DNA of 36,110 bases from Eximiradius proteiniborus (GTDB lineage Bacteria; Bacteroidota; Ignavibacteria; Kapaibacteriales; UBA2268). Shown piece by piece: positions 17,823-27,756 of the stretch. The notes below the pieces were generated by a model. That model was not told where the DNA came from. It saw nothing but the letters and a program-made list of their open reading frames with translations, and made no database searches. The DNA lies in contig CALGXJ010000055.1 of the NCBI GenBank assembly GCA_937936035.1, positions 1 to 36,110 on the forward strand. The letters run 5' to 3'. The translations under genes and the position numbers were made by a program. Positions within the stretch are counted from its first letter, which is position 1. Every line of letters starts with the position of its first letter.

Positions 17823-19256
17823 ATGAACGATTATTTCAATGAATATGATGATGAGTTTCCCGAGGATATAGAAGAACAATTCAAGAGGTTCCGTCGGGCA
17901 ATTCGTCGTCGCAATAAAAGCAACGAAGACCTTCCGAGTGCTGATGCACTTGATGATTTAATTGATTATTCTCTTTCGAAAAGTAAGTTCGAAGATGCTC
18001 TTGCTTTTTGCGAACTTCTTTTGGAATATAATCCGGCATCTGTTGATGCACGAAATAAAAAATGTGTGATTTTGTTCAATCTTGGCAGATACAAAGAAGC
18101 ATTTGAAATTGCCGAAGATTTGTATAACGAAAACCCGACAGATATTGATACTTTGATAAACTACTCAATTGCTTTAGAAAATACCGGCAATCCCAAAAAA
18201 GCTCTGAATATTATTAATATTGCCAAGCAACTCGACCCTGCCAATGATGATATTGATTTTCAAATGGGATTGATTTTCCAATCTCTTAAAGAATACGAGA
18301 AATCTGCTTCCATACTGAAAGGTTTGGAAGAGAATGCTTCTTACCGCAAAGACTTGTTTCAGGAAATTGCTTTTTGCTACACTAATTTAGATAAATACGA
18401 CGATGCAATAGAATATTACAAAAAAGCTATAGACGAAAATCCATACGACTACTACCTTTGGTTCAATCTCGGGCTTGTGTATTCATACAATAGTATGCAC
18501 TACAAATCTATTGATGCCTTTAAAATGGCACTCGCTATTAATCCTAATTTTTTAGTATGCTACTACAATTTAGCTAATGTGTACACAACTATTGGTCATA
18601 CCAACGAAGCTATTGAATGCTACCGGGAATGTATAAATATTAATCCATCAGATGTCGATGCTCTTCATAATTTAGCAAGTTTGCTTGGCGACAGTGGCGA
18701 TTATACTTCTGCTATCACAACATTTACTCGTTTGTTGCAAGTGCGTCCAAACTATTATCCTGCTCTCTACGGCAGAGGAATTTGCTATGACGCAATCGAA
18801 GAATATGAGCTTGCTATTCGCGACTTTAAGCAATGCGTGAAAATTAAGCCTGATTATGCAGACGTCTACCACTCTATGGGCGACGCATACTACAATCTTG
18901 ATAATTTAGACGAATCTTCGAAATCATACGAAAAAGCACTTGAAATAGAGCCCTATAATTCCGAATATATATTCGATTACGCTCAGGTGCTTTATGAATT
19001 AAATAAATTCGACGAAGCTCTCAAAGAAGTTGCCCACCTGGTTGATTTAGCTCCGAATTGGCTTGAAGCCTTGTATTTGAAAGCTAAAATCCACACAAAA
19101 TTAAATCATTTCGAGGAGTTTATAGAAGTAATTGCTGAAATTAATTCGCTCGATCCATCTGGTACGAAAATTTTTATAGAGGAAATGAAAGATTTTATCG
19201 CCAAAATTCCTGATTTCGAAGAAAAATTGAATAAAGCAATTCAGGAAAACAGCTAA
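17823..19256 (+). CDS. Tetratricopeptide repeat protein
   Basis: Many TPR units (YDDAIEYYKKAIDENPYDYYLWFNLGLVY, TNEAIECYRECININPSDVDALHNLA..). The ORF track begins at a TTG at 17763; the in-frame ATG at 17823 (MNDYFNEYDDE) looks more likely. Confidence 0.92.
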   Translation: MNDYFNEYDDEFPEDIEEQFKRFRRAIRRRNKSNEDLPSADALDDLIDYSLSKSKFEDALAFCELLLEYNPASVDARNKKCVILFNLGRYKEAFEIAEDLYNENPTDIDTLINYSIALENTGNPKKALNIINIAKQLDPANDDIDFQMGLIFQSLKEYEKSASILKGLEENASYRKDLFQEIAFCYTNLDKYDDAIEYYKKAIDENPYDYYLWFNLGLVYSYNSMHYKSIDAFKMALAINPNFLVCYYNLANVYTTIGHTNEAIECYRECININPSDVDALHNLASLLGDSGDYTSAITTFTRLLQVRPNYYPALYGRGICYDAIEEYELAIRDFKQCVKIKPDYADVYHSMGDAYYNLDNLDESSKSYEKALEIEPYNSEYIFDYAQVLYELNKFDEALKEVAHLVDLAPNWLEALYLKAKIHTKLNHFEEFIEVIAEINSLDPSGTKIFIEEMKDFIAKIPDFEEKLNKAIQENS

Positions 19257-20428
19257 TTCTTTTCGCCGGTGTAAGTGTGTGGGGTGGATACAAACCTGTT
19301 GCGTTGCCCTCTTGCTTTTATCCACGAAAGTAACATTAGCAACAGCATTTTTGGGAGTTCTAATAATGCTGCAAACATTCTTTTAGTGTAAAAACGCTTT
19401 GGAATTGATAGCATCAAAGTTGCAATATATAGAACGAATACTGAAATCCACCATTCAGAAAACGGAAAATCAGAAATAAAGAGCGACAGAATAAAAAATA
19501 CAGACAATGCTCCAAGCAAAATTATTCTTGGTGGGATTAAGCTATGCAACACCTTGTTAAAATAATCCAAATTCCCTTTGAATAACTGAACAAAGCCTTT
19601 TGTGAAGTATTTCAAAACAAAATCAAGATGTGCTGCTGCCCAGCGAGAACGTTGCCGGGTGTAATTTCCCCAGTTTTCGACCTTCTCGTCCAATACAACT
19701 GCCGTACTGCAATATGCTATCTTTATTCTTTCTGCTAATATGCGAATTTCAAGTTCGCGGTCCTCGCCTGCCACATCCAGAATATCCGACATAAGCCTTC
19801 TGAACAAATTCCATTCAATAGAGAAAGCCGAACCAATTATCATAGCCGAACCGCCAAGCCTGAAAATTCCACGCCTAATCAGCGAATTGGCACTTTCCTC
19901 GCTCAATGCGTCCAAATATGCTGTATTCGTATTAATGTTTTTTGCTGTGCGATGTCCCTGAACTACTTTGTAACCACTATTGTGAACTAAATTCATCTGA
20001 TGCAGAAATCCCGGTTGCATAATATTATCGACATCAAGAACCACAGTATAGTCGTATTTGCCTTGTTCAATGCTACTAAGAGCTGAATTAAGCGATCTAG
20101 CTTTTGTGCTGTTTTCAAATTGCACTTCTAGCACATTGCATCCAGTGTTTTTCAACTTTGCAATAGTTTCGGGCGCAACTCCATCAGCGATTACATATAC
20201 ATCAAAATACCCGCGTGGATAATCGTGATTTAGTGCGGAATGAGCTACATCAAGAATAATTCTGTTTTCTTTATAATTGGGTATCAGAACAGCAAATCGG
20301 TTTAGTTTGTTTATTTGCGGTTGAAAGCTCTTTTCGCGTAGCAACGAAAACACAGCAAGCACAAACAAATAAACCGTTCCAAATCCAAAATAAAGCAACA
20401 ATATGAAAACTGCTACATCCACAATCAT
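19253..20428 (-). CDS. Membrane-associated family 2 glycosyltransferase
   Basis: 391 aa; VLIPNYKE, VLDVDNIMQPGFL, GEDRELEIRI, QRSRWAAAHLDF (Q-x-x-RW) with N- and C-terminal TM segments. Confidence 0.88.
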   Translation of the reverse strand: MIVDVAVFILLLYFGFGTVYLFVLAVFSLLREKSFQPQINKLNRFAVLIPNYKENRIILDVAHSALNHDYPRGYFDVYVIADGVAPETIAKLKNTGCNVLEVQFENSTKARSLNSALSSIEQGKYDYTVVLDVDNIMQPGFLHQMNLVHNSGYKVVQGHRTAKNINTNTAYLDALSEESANSLIRRGIFRLGGSAMIIGSAFSIEWNLFRRLMSDILDVAGEDRELEIRILAERIKIAYCSTAVVLDEKVENWGNYTRQRSRWAAAHLDFVLKYFTKGFVQLFKGNLDYFNKVLHSLIPPRIILLGALSVFFILSLFISDFPFSEWWISVFVLYIATLMLSIPKRFYTKRMFAALLELPKMLLLMLLSWIKARGQRNRFVSTPHTYTGEKN

Positions 20429-20548
20429 AAAATAGCAAATTTTTGGATGTTAATCAAAATAGCATTTCGGAATAATCTAATTTAGAACAGATGAGATCAT
20501 TAAGTTAGATAAAATAATTCTCCTTTTGCAAATGGAAAGGGTGCGAAC

Positions 20549-21655
20549 TCAAAATTTTGGTTCTTCAATTAATATTACTTCTTTTCCAGTGCTATTAATA
20601 AATCCGCGTGAAACTTTTTTAGTTTTTTCATCAAATTTTTCAAAATACGCCATCCCACACGACATTGAGTGCAGCTCTCTGTAGATAAAACCAACCACAG
20701 TGTTGCCTCTATAATCTATAAAGCCTTTTTTATATCCTTTCATTGCGACGGCATATCCTTCCGAAAAACCGCTCAAAATCGTAACTGTCTCGATACTATT
20801 AGCTGTTTTTCCAAATACTTTTACGGGTTTGCCATTAACATCAATTATCTGGTATGTTAAGTTCCATTTTTCGTCCATTAGGCTTACAACAGCATATCCT
20901 CCACTATAATTAAATACTTGATGATAAATTGGTTCTATTATCAAATTACCAACAGTATCAATTATTCCCCATTTATTATTTGTGCCTTGTACAAAAGCCC
21001 TAGCATTCTTAAATGAACTTGGTTTGTTACTAAACTTAAAGTCAACTTTTACATTTCCCAAAGTATCAATAAAACCCCATTTCCCCCCCATTTTTACAGC
21101 GGCAAGTCCTTCGGAAAAATCATCAGCTTCATCGAATTTTGCTTCAATTACAAATTTCCCGGTTTTATTTATGTAGCCATAAACAAACCCTTTTTGCACA
21201 CAAGCACGATTGTTTGAAAAATATGAATAATAACCATTGATAGCAACAAAGTTTTGTCCTATAATTTTCCCAGAAGTATCAATCAGCACATAATCATTTT
21301 GACGTCCAACAAATGCAACACCTTCATTAAATGAAGTTGCTGAGTAATAAACAGCAGGTATTTTTATCTCGCCTTTTTTGTCTATATAGCCCACTCTTCC
21401 TGTTTCAAAATCCACTATTGCAGTTAAACCTTCAGAAAAACAAGGAGAATCACCATAATTATTAACAAAAACTTTGAATTTTGGTTGAATTACAATGTTT
21501 CCTGCTTTGTCAAAAAAAACCCACTTGTTGTCAAGCAAAAAAGGAGCTACTCCATCACTGTAAGTTCCAATAGAATTGGCAGTAATAACTTTTTGTGAAA
21601 ATAATGATGAATGTACCCCTAAAAAAATTAAAGAAATTAAAATAACAAATCTCAT
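20549..21655 (-). CDS. WG-repeat-containing secreted protein
   Basis: 368 aa; signal peptide; repeated FSEGLAAVKMGGKWGFIDTLGNV-type units. Confidence 0.9.
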   Translation of the reverse strand: MRFVILISLIFLGVHSSLFSQKVITANSIGTYSDGVAPFLLDNKWVFFDKAGNIVIQPKFKVFVNNYGDSPCFSEGLTAIVDFETGRVGYIDKKGEIKIPAVYYSATSFNEGVAFVGRQNDYVLIDTSGKIIGQNFVAINGYYSYFSNNRACVQKGFVYGYINKTGKFVIEAKFDEADDFSEGLAAVKMGGKWGFIDTLGNVKVDFKFSNKPSSFKNARAFVQGTNNKWGIIDTVGNLIIEPIYHQVFNYSGGYAVVSLMDEKWNLTYQIIDVNGKPVKVFGKTANSIETVTILSGFSEGYAVAMKGYKKGFIDYRGNTVVGFIYRELHSMSCGMAYFEKFDEKTKKVSRGFINSTGKEVILIEEPKF

Positions 21656-21904
21656 TTTTCATCTCATATTTGTAAATAATAATGTTAATTAATCGCAATT
21701 GTTGATTTTCATCATATTAAGTGAAATATTATTAAAAAAACAATTGTTTTTCAATAATTATGAAATATTAACTAATAAACATTTGTATTTATTATCGTGA
21801 GAACAATTTTGAGTAGCTATCTTACTGATATCAGAAATATATTAGAAAAACAGCTGAAAATATCCAATAAGTTGAATAACGAGCATTGATCTCTAAATAA
21901 TAAA

Positions 21905-21950
21905 AACTTCAACTTCTTTCGTGAACAAAATACGAATAAAAGTTGAAGTT
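21905..21950 (-). terminator. Large structured terminator of the cytochrome operon
   Basis: Perfect 11-bp stem AACTTCAACTT(21905-21915)/AAGTTGAAGTT(21940-21950) with an inner TTCGT(21918-21922)/ACGAA(21932-21936) stem; minus strand continues TTTTATTATTT; lies just beyond the 21983 stop. Confidence 0.75.
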
Positions 21951-21982
21951 GCAAACAAATATAATAGAAAATAATAGTTTAC

Positions 21983-23176
21983 TTAGAAGCCAGCCATTAT
22001 TCCAATAAGAGCTTTGCCAAACTTTCCTAATTCTTCGCTATCGGTGTATGTATACTCAGTAAAAAGTCGAAAATTGCGACGGATGGCATGTCCGGCGTGC
22101 AATGTTAAGGACTTTTCGTTGAGTTCTTTGTAGTCACTATTTATATAATTAAGCAGCACCGCGCCATAAGGTCCAGAATTATCACCTTTAGGAGTGAAAA
22201 TCAACTCGGCAAATCCTCCATCGGTTTTGACTTCTTTATCAATAGCCGAAGAAGCTGAATTTCTCAAAGTGTTTTTATCAGTTCGGAACAGGTATTGAAG
22301 ATTTAGCTCCAAAATATCATTATAACTTAATGTTAGGTCAGGTCCGAATATCGTAAACTCTGGGCTGCTACGTGTAAAATTATTAAATACACTTTCTTTG
22401 CCCAAATAAGAAAATACACCTATTCGGGCAAATTCTCCAATATCTTGGGAAATTCTTGCTGAAAAGTTTTTATATTTGTCCTTGTCAAATAGTCTTGCTT
22501 CATTTGCTGGAGAAATACCATTTCCATTTCCTATTTGCAAAACAATGTCTGTGCTGGTTTCGAGACCGAGAGTAAGCATAGCCCCACGGTCGTATGCAAG
22601 ATTTGCCTTTGCAATGCCAACTTTTGTTTTGTAAATGTTGTAGTCGGCAAAGGTCAATCGAAGTTCTCGTTTGAAAAGCGGGTCTGATATTTGGTATTGC
22701 CCAATATATAAATCTAAATCGATATTGAATAAATCATTAAACATTATGTAAGCATCTTCAATTCCTGCAACATTACCTCTTTCTGAAAAGAAAAAGTAGA
22801 AGTAGTATGCTATATCGGGGGCGATTGTCCCACCGGATAAAATTTTCAAAACATAAGGAGTTGCAAAGTCACCTTTCTTTTGGTTTGCTGTATTGTATAC
22901 GGCATTCAAATCTAAGCGGAAACCGATTGGGAATTCTCTCATCAACGACAGATGGGAGTCGCCTGTTTCAAGAAAATAGCGTGGTGCTTCGCTGTCTTTA
23001 AACTTAAAACCATTTGCTGCGAATTCATCACCGTAAGGTTTTAGTTTTGGAGCAGGAGCGTGGCAAGTTTGGCAGGATAATTTATACTGGCGAGCGAATG
23101 CCGGGATAGCAGATGCTTCGCTGCATGCTTCAAAAAATATGAACACAACAATAATAACTACAAAGAAATTTTTCAT
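21983..23176 (-). CDS. Cyc2-like fused monoheme cytochrome c - outer-membrane porin
   Basis: Start taken at the ATG at 23176, preceded by AGGTGG (track gives 23194). Signal peptide, then AIPAFARQYKLSCQTCHAPAPKLKPYGDEFAANGFKF with a CXXCH heme site, then ~330 aa of beta-barrel-like sequence. Confidence 0.65.
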   Translation of the reverse strand: MKNFFVVIIVVFIFFEACSEASAIPAFARQYKLSCQTCHAPAPKLKPYGDEFAANGFKFKDSEAPRYFLETGDSHLSLMREFPIGFRLDLNAVYNTANQKKGDFATPYVLKILSGGTIAPDIAYYFYFFFSERGNVAGIEDAYIMFNDLFNIDLDLYIGQYQISDPLFKRELRLTFADYNIYKTKVGIAKANLAYDRGAMLTLGLETSTDIVLQIGNGNGISPANEARLFDKDKYKNFSARISQDIGEFARIGVFSYLGKESVFNNFTRSSPEFTIFGPDLTLSYNDILELNLQYLFRTDKNTLRNSASSAIDKEVKTDGGFAELIFTPKGDNSGPYGAVLLNYINSDYKELNEKSLTLHAGHAIRRNFRLFTEYTYTDSEELGKFGKALIGIMAGF

Positions 23177-23186
23177 TTTTCCACCT

Positions 23187-24530
23187 TTAATCAATTATTT
23201 TAACTTTCGCATAAGCTGTGTTAACTTCAAAGGGACGGTATTCTTCTTCGGGAACTTTCAAGTATTTCCCGACTGAACTTACAAGCAGTTGATAATACAG
23301 AGTGGCTTTGAATGTAAGTTCTTTTGATTTGATTTTATCAGGTATATGAAATGTAAAGTTTTCAATTTTTGTTTCGCGTGGTCCTATGCGGTAATCAACA
23401 CCAAGCGAAGCAGTGTTCCATTGCTGAATAGTCATTCTTCCTTGTGGGTCAAAATATGGCATACGGAAAATTCTATTGCCTTCGGGAATATCATCACGTT
23501 CTAATCCTTTAAAATTCGGGTCTTTCAGAGGAACTCCCATATCCTGATATGAAAGCGTCTTTGTAGAAATTGTATATTCCTCGCCGGGAAAACCTTTTTT
23601 GGTAACCGGGATATGATATTTTGTTCCGTCTTCGCCGATTGCAACAAGTTCGAGCCACACTAACCTGTCTTCTACCGAACCAGTCGGGAACTTGTGTCCA
23701 GTTTTTTGGTTATATAATGTAACTGTAAGATTCAGAGCATCGCCGGGTGCGCATTCACTATGGTCTGGGTACACTTTCAGCTCGATTGTTCCTCGAACTT
23801 TGGATGGGTCGTGAGCACCTGCAAAAATATGCTGACGCACGTCAGGATACACTTTGCCCATTGCTGCTTTTATGCTTTGTGCCCGTGGCATATGACAATC
23901 CTGGCAATGGACGTTTTCTTTGGCGTAAGGTCCTTCTTTCCATTCGAGATGAGTGGATTTTACCCATACTCCGTATGGACTTTTTTCGTTGTGGCAAATA
24001 CCGCAAAAGTCCCCTGTTTTCATAATTGGATTTACTTCAATTTTGTGCACAGGCGAACCAACCTCGCCAATTCGTGAGTTGTACTTAGTTTTGCCGGGTT
24101 TAATAACGTAGTTGAAATTGTAAGGAAGGTCTCCTTCAAATCCCGAAATCAGATGACATACCTCGCAGGAAACACCTTCGTTAGCACGAGTTCCAGCTGA
24201 TGGAGGTTGCGGAGGTATATCGCCAGAAAGCAAAGCCAAGGGCGCGTGGCAACCGTTGCAACCAGCTTCGACTTCTGCAACTTTCTCGTCGAGTCGTGCG
24301 TGAGGCAGAGCCAAAGCAAAATATTCTATCTCGTCCCATTCGTGAGTATAGGACTGGGACATCATTGCTTGCGACCATTGATTGTAGAAGTCGCGGTGGC
24401 AGGCAGTCCCACAATATTTTGGCGTTTCAAAATCAGAATACTTAAACTTCGGGTTGTTCGGGCTATTTAAAAATGATAACAATAAAGCTGAAACGCCTAA
24501 TAATGCGCTAATAAGTAAAATCTTTTTCAT
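23187..24530 (-). CDS. Multiheme cytochrome c (cytochrome c554-like), four CXXCH plus one CX3CH
   Basis: 447 aa; signal peptide; CGTACH, CNGCH, CEVCH, CGICH, CQDCH; C-terminal beta-rich domain. Confidence 0.85.
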   Translation of the reverse strand: MKKILLISALLGVSALLLSFLNSPNNPKFKYSDFETPKYCGTACHRDFYNQWSQAMMSQSYTHEWDEIEYFALALPHARLDEKVAEVEAGCNGCHAPLALLSGDIPPQPPSAGTRANEGVSCEVCHLISGFEGDLPYNFNYVIKPGKTKYNSRIGEVGSPVHKIEVNPIMKTGDFCGICHNEKSPYGVWVKSTHLEWKEGPYAKENVHCQDCHMPRAQSIKAAMGKVYPDVRQHIFAGAHDPSKVRGTIELKVYPDHSECAPGDALNLTVTLYNQKTGHKFPTGSVEDRLVWLELVAIGEDGTKYHIPVTKKGFPGEEYTISTKTLSYQDMGVPLKDPNFKGLERDDIPEGNRIFRMPYFDPQGRMTIQQWNTASLGVDYRIGPRETKIENFTFHIPDKIKSKELTFKATLYYQLLVSSVGKYLKVPEEEYRPFEVNTAYAKVKIID

Positions 24531-24548
24531 ATTTACTTATAAATATGT

Positions 24549-25499
24549 TTATAAATGGCTGTTATTTAATTCAATTAGATATCTTACAGTTGATAATAGT
24601 TCGCCTATCTGTGGCTTTGTTAGCTGTGCATCTGCCCCGATTGATTTACCTTTGTGAAGTATATCTTCAGAAATTATCGAAGAAAAAATTATAACAGGTA
24701 ATTTTTGCAGTATAGGATCGCTTTTTACTAACTTCGTTAAAGTGTAACCGTCCATTATAGGCATTTCAATGTCTGTTATTACAACATCACAAAAATCTTG
24801 TAATTTGTAACCTTCACGCACTTTCTGGGCAATTTCTTGCAACCGTTTCCACGCTTCCTCGCCATTATGAAATGCTTCAATTTCGAAACCTGCAATCTTT
24901 AATCTATCTGTAATCATCCGGCGAATAGTTTGAGAATCCTCTGCCGTGATGGCGCGTAATTGCTTCTCAAATTTTTCTACTTTTTGTTTGATATCAATTG
25001 CAGATGAGGGGTCAATATCGGCTACAATTTTTTCAATATCAAGCATCAAAACAGTTACATCTTTCAAATTGATTATCCCGACGATAGATGATTTGTCGCT
25101 CCCGAATTCTTCCATAGCGTCAGGTGTTGTAATTTCGGTCCAGGAAATTCTGTGAATTCGCTTAACATCGCTAACAATTAATCCAACCCGCAGCTTATTA
25201 AATTCAGTGATTATCATTTTGTTGTCTGTCAGATCCGATGGAATTCCATATAAGTACTTTCGCAAATCAAGCGCCGGAATTACCACTCCCCGCAAATTGA
25301 ACACTCCACAAACGCATTCGTGTAAATTGGGCAATTTAGTTAGCTGAGGCATTCTGATTATTTCCCGTACCTTCGCAACATTCACACCGAATGATTGAGT
25401 TTGTTCAAGTCTATTCTCATCTGTAAAATCAATTATAAATTCTACTATTTCGAGTTCGTTGGTTCCTGTTTCCAGCAAAATGTTTGTTTGAGTAGCCAT
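24549..25499 (-). CDS. CheV-like chemotaxis coupling protein (CheW domain + response regulator receiver)
   Basis: 316 aa; CheW-like EIIRMPQLTKLPNLHECVCGVFNLRGVVIPALDLRKYL; receiver region with VVITDIEMPIMDGYTLTKLVKSDP and PVIIFSS.. and K (QLTKPQ). Confidence 0.88.
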   Translation of the reverse strand: MATQTNILLETGTNELEIVEFIIDFTDENRLEQTQSFGVNVAKVREIIRMPQLTKLPNLHECVCGVFNLRGVVIPALDLRKYLYGIPSDLTDNKMIITEFNKLRVGLIVSDVKRIHRISWTEITTPDAMEEFGSDKSSIVGIINLKDVTVLMLDIEKIVADIDPSSAIDIKQKVEKFEKQLRAITAEDSQTIRRMITDRLKIAGFEIEAFHNGEEAWKRLQEIAQKVREGYKLQDFCDVVITDIEMPIMDGYTLTKLVKSDPILQKLPVIIFSSIISEDILHKGKSIGADAQLTKPQIGELLSTVRYLIELNNSHL

Positions 25500-25636
25500 A
25501 ACAAAACCTCTTTTTTATCCATAATATACAAATAAAAAACGAAATAATCAATATTTTAATAATGAATTAATCGTTAAACTTTTTTTATTCTTTAGAGTAA
25601 ACTTATGTAGATTAATTTTAACGATAATAGAGAAAT

Positions 25637-25664
25637 GCCCGTATTGCAAATATGCAATACGGGC
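25637..25664 (-). terminator. Rho-independent terminator downstream of the TonB-dependent receptor
   Basis: Perfect 12-bp inverted repeat GCCCGTATTGCA/TGCAATACGGGC, 4-nt loop AATA; just past the 25696 stop. Confidence 0.75.
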
Positions 25665-25695
25665 TTTGATTTTGTCTTTATGATGCAAATCAAAA

Positions 25696-27690
25696 TTAAT
25701 ATCTTACGCTAATTCCGCAAGTAAATGTTCTTCCGTAGCCAGGTAGCCCAATTTGGGTTAAGTAATATTCATCAGTTATGTTGTTAATTCGGGCAAATAA
25801 TTCAAAGTTGTTTCCATATAGGTCAAAACTATAGCCGATGCGGAAATTTAGCAAGGTATAGCTTTCAAGCTTGTCGAGCTTGCCGGAAATAGCATTCAGA
25901 GCGAATTGCTTGCCGATATGCTCCAATTCAATTTGTGGGACGAGCCCAAAACTAAACTTATACCCAGCTACCAACGATGCCTGCAATTCAGGTTTATATT
26001 CGAGATGGTCAACCTTCTTGCCTTGTTCTTTGCCTTCTGATTTCATAAATGTCGCATTTCCTTGAAGCAGCAGGTTAGAATTTGGCAATAAATTAAATCC
26101 AAGTTCTGCTCCATAAACGGTTGCTTCGGCAAGATTATCTCTCATACGCATATTGGGATAATTCGGGTTGTAAAGTGGATGCTCCTTTGGCACTTTGATA
26201 CGAATAATCAAATCATCATAGAAGCTTCCGAAAGCTGTAAAATTCAAATTTACAATTTCAGAAGTGTACGAAATTCCCCAGTCGAGTAGCAGACCCGTCT
26301 CTGCGCCTAAATCAGGGTTTGGTATGAATTTCCCTAATGCTCCGGAATATGCTTCGCGCAGAGTTGGGAAACGCGTTCTTCGCGAAATATTTGCATAAGT
26401 AGAAATTTCATCTGTCAAATAATATCGAGAACCTACAAATAGCCCAAAATCTTGAAATGTTTCGCCTTCGCTATCTTTGTAAATTCCTGTTTTCGGGGTT
26501 ACTGCTCCGTCGTATGTTGCTCCTGCAGCAAAATTAATATCTTTATAGCTCGATTTGTATTCTACTCCTGCTGAATAAGTAAACAGCGAAAATTCATCTT
26601 CTGCGTCGTTATCTATTTTTTCTTTGTGCATCGAGTAATACGAATTAAACACAGCGGTCAGCCAGTTTTTTTCAAACACTTCATATTCCAATGCAAAGCG
26701 GTTCCCAAATGTGAGATCTTTGTCCTTTTGCTTTGTTACTATTTTCGAATAAGTAGAATCATATGTATCTATTTGCTGATTGAAGAAATCGCCCCATAGC
26801 GTTGTGCGGAATATCACATTTCGCCCTAAATACTGTTCAGCATTAAACGTAAAAACATTTCGATTAATATCTGAATAACGCCAGAAACGAGCATCTTTTG
26901 CATACAGATATTCTTCGCTGGGAACCCCTTTTTCAGCTGTAGTCAGATTATAGGACAAACCAAGTGACGTCCCGTCAGATGGTTTGTATTCTGAACGAAT
27001 GAAAATATTCAGCCTTTCGAAATCGCTGTTTGTGCGAAGCCGAGAGTTCTGCGATTGATGCAGCAAAGAATTTGGAGCATCTTTCGACATCAAAAATCCG
27101 TCCGATTTGTTGTAACTGACTGCTGTCAGGTAATTGAAATCCCCGGACTTCCCATCATTCGATGCAGCAATATATGTTCCACCTCCATCTGTATATTGAA
27201 GCTTTACATTTCCACCCACTCCGTCTGATACTCGCTCATAAGACGAAATACTAACGACACCACCGAGGATATTAGGCCCCCAAAGTGCTGAATTAGAGTT
27301 TTTTTCAACCTTTACCCGTCCAATTATTTCAGTAGGAACAATGTTCAAGTCGAGTCGATTGTCCCACGGAATGTTTAGCAGAGCTCCATCTAAAAATAAT
27401 CCCATCTGGCGTTCGCCAGCCCCTCGAAGAAATGACAAAGCTTCTCCGCGAGAGTTTGTTCTAATCATCGTTGAAGTCATATATAACTGCAACTCGGAAA
27501 ATGATTTGACGTCCGTTATGGAGAGCATTTTTAGATCAATCACAGACGACGAAGCAGTAATCTGTGGCGTCTTTTGAGCACCGCTTACAACTACATCGCC
27601 AAGACGATACACTCGCAAAGTGTCCTTGCTGGCAAGTGCTGAATTAAACAATAGACAAAGAAAAACAATATATATGCTTATTTTCCTCAT
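25696..27690 (-). CDS. TonB-dependent receptor
   Basis: 664 aa; plug-like FLRGAGERQMGLFLDGALLNIPWDNRLDLNIVPTEIIGRVKVEKNSNSALWGPNILGGVVSI; C-terminal barrel ending RTFTCGISVRY. Confidence 0.9.
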   Translation of the reverse strand: MRKISIYIVFLCLLFNSALASKDTLRVYRLGDVVVSGAQKTPQITASSSVIDLKMLSITDVKSFSELQLYMTSTMIRTNSRGEALSFLRGAGERQMGLFLDGALLNIPWDNRLDLNIVPTEIIGRVKVEKNSNSALWGPNILGGVVSISSYERVSDGVGGNVKLQYTDGGGTYIAASNDGKSGDFNYLTAVSYNKSDGFLMSKDAPNSLLHQSQNSRLRTNSDFERLNIFIRSEYKPSDGTSLGLSYNLTTAEKGVPSEEYLYAKDARFWRYSDINRNVFTFNAEQYLGRNVIFRTTLWGDFFNQQIDTYDSTYSKIVTKQKDKDLTFGNRFALEYEVFEKNWLTAVFNSYYSMHKEKIDNDAEDEFSLFTYSAGVEYKSSYKDINFAAGATYDGAVTPKTGIYKDSEGETFQDFGLFVGSRYYLTDEISTYANISRRTRFPTLREAYSGALGKFIPNPDLGAETGLLLDWGISYTSEIVNLNFTAFGSFYDDLIIRIKVPKEHPLYNPNYPNMRMRDNLAEATVYGAELGFNLLPNSNLLLQGNATFMKSEGKEQGKKVDHLEYKPELQASLVAGYKFSFGLVPQIELEHIGKQFALNAISGKLDKLESYTLLNFRIGYSFDLYGNNFELFARINNITDEYYLTQIGLPGYGRTFTCGISVRY

Positions 27691-27756
27691 AAATTCCTCA
27701 AATAATTGTTTAAAATATTTTGTTCTAATTTTTTAAAAGTTGTTTTAATGATACTT

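Noticed and set aside
21797-21889. 30-aa GTG-start ORF (VRTILSSYLTDIRNILEKQLKISNKLNNEH) in the WG/cytochrome-porin intergenic region
   Set aside because: No convincing ribosome-binding site, very short, AT-rich region; could easily be chance.
23747-24470. Overlapping plus- and minus-frame ORFs inside the multiheme cytochrome (23747..24025, 23760..24077, 24181..24414, 24200..24445, 24207..24470)
   Set aside because: Shadow frames of a gene with five heme motifs; compositions are not protein-like.
24537-24554. Inverted repeat TTATAAA-TATG-TTTATAA between CheV and the cytochrome gene
   Set aside because: Entirely A/T stem of 7 bp overlapping the CheV stop; too weak for a terminator, so it was not used to split the operon.
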